Both the position numbers and the translations under genes were made by a program. From assembly GCA_019914945.1 (NCBI GenBank), contig CM034110.1:3911001-3975000 (forward strand): a DNA stretch of 64,000 nt, written 5' to 3'. The stretch comes from Typha latifolia (taxonomy: Eukaryota > Streptophyta > Magnoliopsida > Poales > Typhaceae). Below the pieces are notes generated by a model. It was not told where the DNA came from. It did not search any database and worked only from the letters and a program-made list of their open reading frames with translations. Of the stretch, positions 34,900 through 46,448 are shown piece by piece. Each line of letters opens with the position of its first letter. Within the stretch, counting starts at the first letter, position 1.

Positions 34900-35545
34900 T
34901 GATGATGATGATACCTAGATCGAGAGGGATGGTTATACGATCTCCCCTTAGGCTAAGGTTCGATCTCTTCCAATTCTCTGATCTAGACTAGATCTAGCAT
35001 AGAAATTTAAAATAAGATCCCAAAATATACCGCCATCAGATTGACATAAAATTTGGTTATGTTGTAGCCCCAGAAAAGAGCTTTCCAACAAATCAAGTTT
35101 CAGGTGAATCGGATGTGGGGATCTCACGATGTCATTCGATTAGTGGATGAACGTCAGGGTGGTTTGTTTAGGATCCGTGGATGGAGGCACGAGATCCTAG
35201 GATGATGGTTGTTGGAGGTGGACCGGCGTTTGTGGGGTGGCACCGGTGAAAAGTGATGATGGAAAGGTTATGGTTGATGGAATGGTTAGGGCAAGTGTTG
35301 GATAGATTGGAAGAAGGGGAAGGAGAGGGCCACCCCTAAGGGACTAGGGTGATTGGCCGGTCGAGGGAGGTTAGAAGCGGCGTCGCCGGGGATTGAGAGA
35401 ACGAGAGCGAAGAATACGAAGGAGGCAAGGCAAAACTCAATTCTTCAATAATAATCTTTTGGTTGCCATCCACATCCCTTTTAGAGGCTAACCAAACAAC
35501 TCAAAATTAACCCTAAACAATACAATTTCGCTGACCGCGTTCGAA
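34900..35545 (-). mobile_element. Element G1 (gypsy): 3' LTR remnant
   Basis: On the minus strand it starts inside the palindrome zone (GCGTTCGAACGCGG at 35538-35551), immediately after the truncated RNase H. It continues with TTGGTTAGCCTCTAAAAGGG and TTAGGGGTGGCCC. The deletion joins RNase H directly to the LTR interior. Confidence 0.6.
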
Positions 35546-35551
35546 CGCTTT

Positions 35552-36483
35552 ATTTTTCGTTCCCTTCTTGTATTGAATTTCATAGTCATACCCCAACAAT
35601 TTTGTGACCCATCAATACTGTGCCAGAGTGTGAATACGCTGTCCCATAAAGTATGGAAGGCTTTTTTGGTCAGTTCGGATAATGAATCGCCTACCAATCA
35701 AATAAGGCCTCCACTTTGTCACTGCATACAGAATTGCCAACATCTCTCTCTTACAGATTAATAATTGTTGGGATTTTTTGATAAAGCCTTGTTAAGAAAG
35801 TCTATGGGAAGTTCTCCTTGTATTAGTACACCTCCTATGCCAACTCCCGATGCATCGCATTCCACAACAAACTCTTTCGTGAAGGCCGATAAAGCTAGAA
35901 CGGGCGCCGTTGTCATTGCTATTTGTAGTCTTTTAAAGGCTGTAGTGGCTTCTTCCATTCATCTAAAAGAGTTCTTCCTTAGCAAAGAAGTGAGAGGAGC
36001 AGTGATCTTGCCATACTCGGTGATGAAGCGATGATAATACCCAATCAGCCCCAAGAATCCTCGCAATCTTATGGTAGAAGTAGGGATTAGCCAAGCGGTC
36101 ATGCACGCCACCTTTTGAGGATCCGTCGCTACTCCTTCCGCTGTGATGATGTGGCCTAAATACTCCACTTGTGGTACTCCCCGTAGGCACTTGGACTCCT
36201 TAATCTTCAGCTAATTTTGCTTCAATAAATTTAGCACATCCTCCAAATACCGCCAATGCTCTATTTTAGTCCTATTGTATACCAAAATATTGTCAAAAAA
36301 TACCAAGACATACCTTCATAGGAGAGGCCGAAAAATATCATTCATGAGGCCTTGAAAAGTAGATAGAGCATTGGTAAAACCAAAGGGCATCACCCAGAAC
36401 TCGTAGTGCCTGTCCGGAGTCTAAAATGTAGTTTTGTGCACATCCTCCAAGTGAACTCTAATTTGATGATACCCGGCCCTCAA
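35552..36483 (-). pseudogene. Element G1 (gypsy): reverse transcriptase and RNase H, broken
   Basis: Read on the minus strand in order: HLRAGYHQIRVHLEDVHKTTF, then [29 protein letters not shown] (about 36280-36310), VEYLGHIITAEGVATDP, LRGFLGLIGYYHRFI, EFVVECDASGVGIGGVLI, and RNase H text TKWRPYLIGRRFIIRTDQ out to KKGTKN. The order is typical of Ty3/gypsy. The second catalytic aspartate of the RT (expected FFDD) is asparagine. Stops stand at several sites (for example after TTF, after RPLL and before MEEATTAF), so the enzyme is dead. The left side joins a gag fragment directly, so protease is deleted. Confidence 0.88.
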
Positions 36484-36977
36484 GTGCCAATCCTCTTAAT
36501 CGACGAAGCGCACTCGGGTTCCACCACCGCCGGTCTTGGATTGTGTATCAGAGATGGGGGATGATGTATAGGAATAGGTAAAAGAGGATCATTGATATTA
36601 ACATGTCGTACCTGGACTTATGGGGTATCGGTTCGATGTGGTCCCACGGCTGGTCCTTTTTGAGGCACCGATCTTCATCGAGGAGATGACAAAGCCGATT
36701 GGTTCATGACATATTCCTTAAAAGCATTATGATCATTCTGCATTGCATCCACCCTATGCATAAATATTTGGAACATGCCCCTAAATTCATCTCCTAAGCC
36801 CATGTTCACACCCATGGACGTTGGTTGACTCGGTCCTATCGTGGCCACCCTAAGAGAATTGGTCTCTCGATTAGGGTTGTCGTGGATTGAGTCTTCTCTT
36901 GTCGGTGTGTTCTCCATTGATCTCCTTGTTGATGCCATCTTATTTGTCTCCACCATTAATGCAGGTCCGAGATTCAC
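36484..36977 (-). pseudogene. Element G1 (gypsy): gag N-terminal region
   Basis: The frame 36977-36675 starts 3 bp after the primer site and contains FRGMFQIFMHRVDAMQNDHN, a coiled, methionine-rich gag leader. The following 190 bp match the gag region at 46019-46448. It is fused to RT at about 36484 by deletion. Confidence 0.65.
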
Positions 36978-36979
36978 CG

Positions 36980-36992
36980 AGCTCTATACTAA
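36980..36992 (-). other. Element G1 primer binding site, decayed
   Basis: The minus strand reads TTAGTATAGAGC next to the LTR end CCTATCA, close to TTGGTATCAGAGC. Confidence 0.55.
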
Positions 36993-37693
36993 TGATAGGT
37001 TACGGAATGGTCCCTTCAAGATCTGGATTGATTATAGGAAGTAGTCCGTGCAACCGAGATAAACTATTCACCAAATATTCTTTCGTAGTCAAAAAATTAC
37101 AAAACCAAGTTGGATCTACAATTTTTGTATTTATGCCCTTTGTAGATTCGAACAATAACCGGGACAAAATCACGATATAGTGGGGATAAAGGTAGTGGTG
37201 ATTGGTGGAGTGGATGTTAGGGTTATGAATGATAATAGAGATGAGAAGATAGATGAGACCTTGTCAACGGTAGAGGTGGATGGTTGATGAAGAGGGATGA
37301 GGGAGATTAGAGTAGAGAGACTAGAGAGATGATAGAGGAGGAAAGAAACCAATATTTATTCAGCATAATGATTTTAGCTTCCATCCACACCTTTATAGGG
37401 GCTAGCCAACAAGTCAAATTAATAATTATTAACCCAAATTCTAGTGGACTCCCGCCGATCGTGCTCGAACGCGCACGACCGTGTTCAAATACACAAAAGG
37501 CGTTCACCATCGATGCGAACTAATGTAGGCATTCGAATGCACCAGACTGCATTCAAACGCATATTTCACGTTCTCTATTTTTGCGAACATCAGTTCGAAC
37601 TCACAAAGGCGTTCGAACTTGACCTACAGAAAATTTATTTTGATAAAAATAAATAATGAATGCAATAAGAAAAGACTCTAACTAGGTGTATTA
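36993..37693 (-). mobile_element. Element G1 5' LTR (family Y) with palindrome cluster and TATA box
   Basis: On the plus strand it runs from TGATAGGTTACGG to GGTGTATTA. The minus-strand TATA box CTATAAAG is at 37391-37398. Upstream of it (37449-37620) lie GTGCTCGAACGCGC, GTGTTCAAATAC, GCATTCGAATGC, GCATTCAAACGC, AGTTCGAACTC and GCGTTCGAACTT, a decayed CGTTCGAACG cluster. Confidence 0.75.
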
Positions 37694-37711
37694 GAAACCA
37701 AGATCACAACA

Positions 37712-39822
37712 ATGGTATTAGAGCCAATTGACGCACAGCCATGGAGGTACCCACAGCAACCGAACCTAATACACCCTTAACGCCGGCGGGTAGAACGAAT
37801 GTAAGCACAAGCGCGACCTCGACTAGTTCAGCACCAAATGTGGATCTAACCTTGGTCTCCTTCTTCCAACAAATGATTTATCTGCAATGAACGTAACATG
37901 AGGATATGAGAAGCATGGAGGAGGAGTTGCAAAACCTCACAACCACCGTGCGCATGCTAGAAATTCTAGTGTTGGCAAATCCAACTACGACAGTGTTGCC
38001 TCAACTAGAAGCTAGGGCAGCCCTTGCCTAAAATGAACCCTTGCTGCCACCACCCTACAGCCCTAGAGGACCTTACCAAGGCCCCTATGATCTACCAAGA
38101 GGTGCGAAAGGGGCGCGCCAAGATCTGAATCCCAACTACGCCGAGGTAGTCGTGGGTTGGCCGAATCAGGATGATCCCGATTTGCGCCATGAGAGAGATG
38201 ACCGGACGCGACGAGAAAATGACGTATCGATTCTAGATCCTCCTACAATTGGACCTGAAGTTGCGTATGATATAGGACACAATAATCCTATGCACGAAAG
38301 AACAGCAAGGCTCGAGTTTCATAAGTTCCAAGGAGGTAATCCTATGGATTGGATTTTTCATGCGGAATAATTTTTTATATATCAAGGAACAATGGAATAG
38401 GCCAAAGTGTTATTAGTAAGCTTCAATTTGGAAAGTGCGGCATTACATTGGTATCAATCCGTGAGCGTCGACCAGGTGTTTGATGGTTGGCCGGCATTCG
38501 TAAATGCCCTATCTAGGCGCTTTGGAACCGCAGGCTTTGAGGACTACAACACCACTTTATCAAAGCTTGTCCAAAAAATGTTGGTTGCTGCCTACCAGTA
38601 GAAATTTGAGTGAATTAGTAGTTGGTGTTGACCACAATGGCTGTAAGAAATTCTAATGAACACCTTTATTTCTAGGTTATGCGAGGAGGTCTGGGCTGAT
38701 GTACTCTCTCTACGACCTAGGGCCTTGAGTGAGGCATTTGAAGATGCAACTAGGATGGACCAAAAGAATCAAGCCTTGTGGAATGCTACCAAGCTCAGTT
38801 GGAACAATAGGTTTACGCCACGGGCGACCGAGGCGATTAACGCACCGAGTAGGGCTGCGGGAGCACTAGAGGCCACAATAGGGCCAAGGGCTACTCTAAG
38901 GCTTGTACTAGGAGTATGAGGAGGTGGAACACCCCCTAGGGTTCGTACTCTTACACTTGCATAGGTGGAAGAGCGATGAGCAAGGGTTATGTTTCAGATG
39001 TGACAAGAGGTTCACTTCGAGCCATCGTTGTGCCAAGGCAACGGGCAGCATTATGTTGATCGATAAGCGTGAGGACACGGAGGAGATTGAGGGTGTTGCC
39101 TTGGGGACTAAGGAGACCGGGGAGGAGGCATACGAGGAGCTAGAGGAAGAGATACCGGCCAATATATCCATGCATGTGTATTCTGGCACGAGCGCCCCGA
39201 AGACCCTACGTCTGGACGGGCTAGTCAAGAAACAGTGCGTTCGCCTTCTCATTGACACGGGAAGCATGCACAATTTCTTGGACGATCGACTCATGCGGAG
39301 AATTGGACTTGAGGTGGAACCCACCATCGGCTTCAAGGTGACTATCGACAATTGCACCAAACTTTGGGCTGATAGCATATGTAGGAGTGTCTCCATCCGG
39401 GTGCAAGGCCACAACTTCATTATGGATTTGTATCCATTGGCTCTTCGAGGAGTGGATGTGGTCTTGGGTACCCAATGGCCATAGAGCCTTGGCCCAGCGA
39501 CCTTTGACTTTTCACAAATGCGGCTCACTTTTCGAAGAGATGGACAGGTCATACAGCTTGACGAGGTTCGGACGCCAAGCCCCACTCTTTAGCCATTGAT
39601 TGGAGCTCCTTGAGCTGGCGAGCCATCGTACTTCCTCTAGATTGCACTGATCGAACCTGAGGCCCTTTCTAGATTAGGTACACGTGATGATTTAGAGCTT
39701 ATGTTAACTGACTTTGCTGCCCTGTTTGAGGTTCCATAGGGACTACCACCTGTGAGACACGCCGATCCTAGGGTAGAGATCATACTAGGGGCGAAACATG
39801 CCAGCATTCGGCCCTACCATTA
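37712..39822 (+). pseudogene. Element G3 (gypsy): gag, protease and start of RT
   Basis: A primer-like TGGTATTAGAGCC (37713) is followed by ATG at 37741. Gag runs to about 38925: LEFHKFQGGNPMDWIFHAE, ALHWYQSVSVDQVF, FVNALSRRFG, the capsid-type gag domain. A zinc knuckle CFRCDKRFTSSHRC follows at about 38993, then the aspartic protease motif LLIDTGSMHNFLD (about 39246-39284) and VDVVLGTQWP. RT begins with AKHASIRPYHY and is interrupted by the X LTR at 39823. Stops at HAE*FF, ME*AKV, YQ*KFE* and after TQWP show the gene is dead. Confidence 0.88.
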
Positions 39823-42344
39823 TGTAACGCCATCCCGGCACGGGCACGTGCACGCCCTCGCGCCTACAGGGCATGCGCGCATGCGATAGGTCGAGTAGGG
39901 CTCGTCACGCACAGATACACTCTTGTGCACATATAATTATGACATCATCAAATAATACCTGCTAACATATTCATACTCAAATAATCCCAACACTAAATAA
40001 ATCACATTATCACCCAAATAAATCTGTTAACATATGAATATCCAAGCCCACAATAATATACACTATACCACTACCTAATCTCGCTGGATCCACATAGGCC
40101 ACAACAAACTATCAAGATATAACTAAACAACTGATACCCAAGTGCACTATAATCTCACATGTACTATACAAATCATCGTCTGATACAATAAAGTACAAAT
40201 ATAATAAATAACGATATAACTCAATTTCTATACAAACTATCATCTATACCATCTCGCAGTTATAGCTCACCTCATCAATCTAAAATATCTTCTCGAGATA
40301 TCTCAAGTCGTTATCACGTACACATATCTAAGAGGGTTAGAAAAGAAATAAAGAGAGTCATGAGCAAAAGGCTCAGTGAATAGACCTTACCCCGAATTAG
40401 TGATGCCAAACAGAGAGTAAATCAAGTACTGGATAATATGAATAAGAAAGAGTATCATGTTATGAATGAGTATATGAATGTTTCATCAATAATATATAAA
40501 TGAAAAGTAGATAACATGTCATAACTGATAAAATATATAATCCTCGACAATGCATAAATAATCTCTATGTCATAGTATCATCATAGCTCTCTTTCAAATA
40601 TGACACATGATGCATGCCGTCTATCACCATGCTATGATATCAAATGCAACATATATGATGTAAATTGACTATTTGATAATCATGTATTCAGATGAGAATA
40701 AAATTATATGTAGTTCTCAATATCTCAATCATCAATGTCAGCTCTATATGTCATTATCATAGTAGACCACTGTGCACAGTCAACACCCGATACCCAGTCT
40801 CAATATCATGCTCGAAGGCTTAGAGCATACCCTGTCATCCACAAGGAGTATCTCAAATATAATCATACCCTGCCATCCGTTAAGGGTATCAACAACCATC
40901 CAGACCGGGCACCCTTCTAGCTGATAGAAACCTCGTGAGGATAACTCGCCATATATGCCCTGGCGAATGGCATGTGTCCGAATGTCTGCTGCGCACACAG
41001 ACTAACGACCTCGGACGTAAGGCCAACAGGATCGCGACTATGTCGAGCAATCAATCATCCACTAAGCGCGTCCTAACCCTCGCTCCCACTCGGGTATCCT
41101 CACTCTTTCTATCAATTATCCTATCAATCACATTTTATGCTTTCCTTCTAGATGATAGATCATATGCATATATCCAGTACGATAACAAGTCAATGCATAA
41201 CAGGAATTTAGGTGGAATAGGAATCAAGAGAAAAATAATGCAATATAGTCACTGATCATGTAGTCAACACATGCATACCCATGCTAATCTATTACATGAA
41301 TACTCATGCTACATATCAACTAGACATAACATTATAGCAGTATAATCATCTCTCATCATCTCTATATATCACAAATGTGCTCATATCCTAGATCAACCTA
41401 ATTAGATGCATGATAAAATATGCTCGACTGTAATCATCTCTAGATAAAGTCATATAATCATGCTGGAGGCCAAAACATGCATGTACATAATATATAATAT
41501 AACATAATTTGAGAAAGGCATCTAGGGGATAAGACTACTCATAGTCTGATCAGAAAACCTAATACACGTATCTCTCACGTCCATCGATCAATCATCACAA
41601 ATCACTAGCAAGGTCCACGAGGTCTCAAATAAGGGGGTTGGGATCTGAAAATGTTTAAGTAATATAAAGTTAGTTATTTATTCAATTAAGATCCATTTGT
41701 GTAACATATGATGATTTATTAGGTTTAGAATTTCTTCTTTTGTTTTTATTAAATAATTTGATTTACATCATTTGTTCAATTATAAAATATTAATATGTTA
41801 TTATTCTAATTATAGATTTATTTATAAAACCATAGTTTGCTAATATATATTAAGTATATCATAATCAATCTCTTTTGATAAAAAGAATCGTAAAAGAGCT
41901 ACATGTACAATGATATAATTTAAAACACATGTACACATATTATATAATTATACTTTAATTATTTTGTCACAACTACTCTTACTAAACAAATTAAGAGTTG
42001 CATATGAAATAATCTTTACTTAATCATGTAATATAAACATTAAGTAAGCCTACTATCTTACTACATGCATAATAATGTACATCTATACATATATATACAT
42101 CTAATTATAAAGACATGTATTAATCTAATAAAAATACATGAAGTCATAAGTATATTTATACACAAATATCTATAATTATAATGAATTGAAATTACACCAA
42201 TTACACTTATCTAATAACCATGTTACTAAATATATATTCTTAAAAATTTAAATATCTAAAAAAATCTAATTTAGATTAACTAAATAACATAAGTAATTTA
42301 GACAAAGTTTTATTACCAGAGAGGAGAAGGTAAAACGAAGAGAG

Positions 42345-42410
42345 GACGAAGAAGAAGAAGAAGAAGAAGAAGAAGAAGAAGAAGAAGAAGAAGAAGAAGA
42401 AGAAGAAGAG
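42345..42410. repeat. (GAA)n microsatellite
   Basis: A long GAA/AAG run within the inverted X LTR; the minus-strand serine-rich frame over it is an artefact. Confidence 0.95.
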
Positions 42411-42491
42411 AAGAGAAGGGAGAGAGGCTCACCTAGGCTGTGGCGGTGGCGGCGGAGACGGCGACGACGATGGTGGCAAGCCAGCGTCAGT

Positions 42492-42496
<5 letters not shown>

Positions 42497-42560
<64 letters not shown>
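42497..42560. repeat. (GA)n microsatellite
   Basis: An uninterrupted GA run, the inverse of the CT run at 27836; shorter GA runs follow to 42920. Confidence 0.95.
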
Positions 42561-42561
<1 letters not shown>

Positions 42562-42763
42562 GATTGAGAGAGAGTATGATAGAGTAAGAGAGAGGCACGA
42601 GAGTCTTAGAGAGAGAGAGCTATAGAGAAAGAGAGGCGATAAGGGGGGTGCGGCAGCGACGACGAGAAGGAGAGAAAGAGATAGGTGCTAGAGAGAGAGA
42701 GAGAGAGAAGGGGGTGTGGCGGTGACAACGGCGACGGCGAGAAGGAGAGAAAGAGAGAGGTGC

Positions 42764-42801
<38 letters not shown>

Positions 42802-43116
42802 GGTGCGGCGGCGACGGCGAGAAGGAGAGAAAGAGAGATGTGGTAGAGGGAGAGAGAGAGAGGAGGGTAAGAGGGAAGTGAGAGAGAGTTCGCGTGAGTT
42901 AGAGAGAGAGAGAGAGAGGCGGTGGAGGAGGTAAGGCGGCAGGCAGCTGTGGCGGTGCCGGCCCGCCGCAGCTAGCTAGCCCGGTTGTGGGCGCACGTGG
43001 CGCCCTCAACATGCACCCACTATTTGCACGACACGAGCTCGTGCCATGCAACACCAAAACTTCTTTTTTTATTTCTTTCTTTTTGTCTCTCTTTTTTTCT
43101 TTATACAATTTATTAT

Positions 43117-43210
43117 ACATTATTATTATTATTATTATTATTTATTATTCATTTATATATTTATTTATTCATTTTTCTAGGTTATCACATTATTATTATT
43201 ATTATTATTT
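43117..43210. repeat. (ATT)n microsatellites
   Basis: Two ATT runs (about 43117-43145 and 43189-43210) at the end of the X LTR. Confidence 0.9.
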
Positions 43211-43223
43211 TTAGCTTATTACA

Positions 43224-43470
43224 CATTATCCTCACATCTAGAAAGAGGAGATATTGAGATTATTTGCTAATATACTGGAGCAGGGAATTATCCAGCCTAG
43301 TCAGAGTTCTTATTCATCGCCAGTGCTGCTGGTGCGAAAGGAGGACGGGAGTTGGCGTTTTTGCATGGATTATCACGCGTTGAACGCTATCATCGTTAAG
43401 GACCGATACCCGATACCCGTCATATAGGAGTTGCTAGATGAGTTAATAGGAGAGTCATTGATGGGTTTTT
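43224..43470 (+). pseudogene. Element G3 (gypsy): RT, continued after the X insertion
   Basis: The frame reads [19 protein letters not shown], then [15 protein letters not shown] and KDRYPIPV, the conserved N-terminal RT block, and stops near DELIGES. The rest of pol is missing; LTR Y sequence follows. Confidence 0.85.
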
Positions 43471-43478
43471 GTACCAAA

Positions 43479-44302
43479 AGATCGGCTATAGAACAATTCC
43501 TTCATGATCTGGATTTATTATAGAAATTAATCCGCGCAATTGTGGAAAACTATTCATCAAATATTCTCCTATAATCAAAAAATTACAAAACCAAGTGGAA
43601 TAGATTCATAACTCCTTGATCTACAATTTTCATACTTACTCCCTTCACAGATTCAAACTGAAACTGGGACAAAAACATAAAATAACGTGGGTGATGGTGG
43701 CGGTGACGGGTGGAGTGGATGTTAGGGTTATGGATGATTATGGAGATGAAGGTGGAAGGTGGATATGGTTAATGGATATAGAAGAAGGGAAAGAAGTGGT
43801 CGAGATCCAAATGAAGGAGGACTTGATAGTCGAGTGAGATTAGAAGTTAGGAGAGACCTTGCCAATGGTAGAGGTGGAAGGATGGTAAAGAGGGAGAGGG
43901 AGAGAGAATTAGAGAGAAGATAGGAGGCAAGAAATCAATAATCTAATAGCATAATGAATTTGGTTACCGTCCACATATTTATAGAGCCTAGCCAACAAGT
44001 CCTAAAATAATAAGTAACCCTAATTCTAGATGATTCTTGCCAATTGGGTTTGAACGCACCTGATCGCGTTCGAATGCACAAAAGACGTTATCTGTATATG
44101 CGAATGCGATTCAGGCGTTCGAACTCGCCCGACCGCATTTGAATGCACTTTTTGTGTCCTCTGTATTTGCGAACCTGATGCAAGCGTTCGCAAGGGCATT
44201 CGAACGCGACCCCTCTTGCATTCAAACGCAACCTATAGGAATTTTATTTTTATGAAAATAAACAACTAATGTAGTAAGTAAAGATCATAACTAAATGTAT
44301 CA
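43479..44302 (-). mobile_element. Element G2 3' LTR (family Y) with palindrome cluster
   Basis: The minus strand starts TGATACATTTAG after a purine-rich tract (GTAGGGGAATCGTGGTGGGC). The palindrome zone at 44044-44236 includes GCGTTCGAATGC, GCGTTCGAACTC, GCATTTGAATGC and GCATTCGAACGCG. The TATA box is at 43976-43983. The left end is diverged (AGATCGGCTATAGAAC). Confidence 0.75.
43976..43983 (-). promoter_or_regulatory. TATA box of LTR Y
   Basis: The minus strand reads GGCTCTATAAATATGTGG. It lies about 60 bp downstream of the nearest palindrome, the same arrangement as in the copia LTR. Confidence 0.6.
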
Positions 44303-45543
44303 GCCCACCACGATTCCCCTACCTTGTCCTCAAGGTGAAAAGTTGAGAAAATGCTCCAAAATGTCAGTCTCCAAACTCCCATGTCGCCTCATCGGATGGC
44401 TTGCCAAGCCACTCAACTAGAATCTCCATCTCTAATCTGGCACCATGTCGTCGTCGGCGCCTAACAAGTACATGAACTAGCTCTACGATCTTTGTCTCCT
44501 CCAATGGCTCCAGTAAGAACGATCCAACGACCTCATGATCTCCTATCCGCTCCCTCAGCAATGGAACATGGAAGACAAGATGCACTCTCGAGCCCTCCGG
44601 CAGCTCCAAATGATATGCAATTGGACCAATACGCTCCAACACCCGAAACGGATTGAAGTAGCAATGTGCTAACTTTTGGTTTCACATCAGACACAAGGTC
44701 ACCTGTTGATACGGTTGCCCCCTCACAAACACCCAACTGTCGATGTCGAACTCCTGTTCCCTATGGCTATGATCATAAACTTACTTCATGCGGTTTTGAG
44801 CAAGTTTAAAATAGGCACACAACCTCCTCAATGTGGCGTCTCTATCCATCAAAGCTAAGTCTACCTCTTTCTGATCTGCATATGCCATTGGATCATAACG
44901 GTGTAATGTCAGAGTCGTGCGTCAATACACGACCTCAAATGGAGTCATGCCAATACTGCTATGGTAGGCGGTCTTGTAAGACCACTCTGCCCACGGTAAA
45001 AACTCCAACCATCATCTCGGCATCTCTCCAACAAAGCATCTCAAGTACTGCTCAATGCCTCGATTGACCACCTATGTTTGGCTGTCCGTCTTTGGATGGT
45101 TGGCAGAACTGAAGTTCAATCGAGTCCCCTGTAATATGAAAAACTTCGTCCAAAAGTCGCTCATAAATACACGATCACGATCCGAGACAATCGTGCGTGG
45201 CATGCCATGTAACCGAGTAACATCTCTAATAAAAATTTCAGCCACTAACTTCGCTAAAAATAGATGTGACAATGTCGAAAAGTGTGCATACTTACTCAAT
45301 CTATCAACCACTACAAAGATAATGGAATAACCACGTACTAGCAGAAGACCCTCGATGAAATCCATAGAAATGTCTTCCCAAACATAGTCCGATATATAGT
45401 AATCCGGCTGATTTCAATGTGGCTACCTTAGCCCTTTAACAAACTTCGCAAGCATGGACAAATCTCCTCACATCCCATCTCAATCCTGGCCATGTACAAC
45501 TTTGAGATATCATCCTATAAGTCCTCAAGACATCCACATGATC
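44303..45543 (-). pseudogene. Element G2 (gypsy): integrase to 3' end, broken
   Basis: The minus strand shows the zinc-binding end of integrase (CTWPGLRWDVRRF, HACEVC), then the core MDFIEGLLLVRGYSIIFVVV, DRLSKYAHF, IVSDRDRVF and SSANHPKTDSQT. The codon after QT, where the catalytic glutamate is expected, is TAG. Further on it reads KTAYHSSIGMTPFEVVY, then LERIGPIAYHLELP, LVFHVPLL and ILVEWLGKPSDEATWEFGD, the usual chromovirus-type tail. The polypurine-like tract lies at 44305-44330. It is cut on the right by an X LTR at 45544. Confidence 0.88.
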
Positions 45544-46018
45544 TGTAATAACCCAAAAAGAAATAAAATAATAATATTAATAACAATAATAATAATAATA
45601 TAAATAAATAAATAAATAAGAGACAAAAAGAAAGAAATAAAAAAAATAAAAAATAAAAAATTTGGTATTACGTGGCACGAGCTCGTGCCATGTAGATTGT
45701 GGGCACATGTTGAGGGCGCCATGTGCGCCCACAACCGCCAGCCTAGCCAACCGGGCCGGGCCAGCTGGCTGTGGCGGGCCACACCGTCGCCGCAGCTGCC
45801 GCCCTTCCCCTTCTTCACCGCCTCTCTCTCCCTCTAAATCTCTCTCTCTCTCTCTTTCAGTTTCTCGCTCTCACATACCGTCGTCGCTGCCACCACCGCT
45901 ACACCTCCCCCCTCACCGCCTCTCTCTCCCCCTTTTTATACGTCTCTCTCCAACTCTCTCTAACTCTCTCACTCTCTCTCTTACCCTCCTCTCTTTCTCA
46001 ATCACCTCTCTCTCTCGA
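45544..46018 (+). mobile_element. X LTR fragment, 5' end only
   Basis: It starts TGTAATAACCC and carries GTGGCACGAGCTCGTGCCA, the CT-rich zone and CCTCTCTCTC runs as in the inverse of 42900-43220. It stops at CTCTCGAAT and is replaced by gag sequence. Confidence 0.75.
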
Positions 46019-46448
46019 ATAGCATTGTCAAGTTTGCAAAAAATCCGTGGTTCAATTCTGAACCTTTGTGCGTGTTGATCACCTTTTCTAAATCCTTGAG
46101 CACATCCATCTCCATCTCCAAAGAGATCAACCTCATCCTCAAAGTGTCAATCCTCCTCATCAACGAAGCGCACTGGTACCACACGTGTTCCACCACTACC
46201 GGTCTTGGATTTTGTATCGGAGGTGGGGGATGATGTGTAGGCATAGATAAGAGGGAATCATTGACACTAACATGTTGTACCTGGACTTGTGAGGTATCAG
46301 ATCGGTGTGGTTCCACCGCTGGTCCATCTTAAGGTACCGATCTTCATTGAGGAGATGACGAAACCGATCGGTTCATGACATATTCCTTTAGATCATTATG
46401 ATCCTTTTGTATTGAATCAACTCTATACAGCAATGTTTGGAACATGCC
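46019..46448 (-). pseudogene. Gypsy gag N-terminal region (element G2 or relative)
   Basis: The frame 46316-46002 (MEPHRSDTSQVQVQHVSVND, then a coiled RMRLISLEMEMDVLKDLEKV) and its flank match 36484-36760 of element G1. It is cut on both sides by X fragments. Confidence 0.6.

Larger units (their letters stand above)
39823..43223 (-). mobile_element. Solo LTR of family X inside gypsy RT, complete, TSD CATTA
   Basis: It runs from TGTAACGCCATCC to GCTTATTACA, flanked by CATTA at 39818-39822 and 43224-43228. At 3401 bp it is longer than the 27475 copy, mainly through expanded GA and GAA runs (42345-42960). Removing it and one CATTA restores the reading across the RT break: RPYHY before, then a frame ending in [20 protein letters not shown] after. 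No gag or pol of its own is present. Confidence 0.9.

Noticed and set aside
38908..39585. 225-residue minus frame opposite gypsy gag/protease
   Set aside because: The plus strand carries the zinc knuckle and LLIDTGS protease motif in order; the minus frame is a shadow.
42266..42598. 110-residue serine/leucine frame
   Set aside because: It is a translation of GAA and GA runs in the inverted X LTR.
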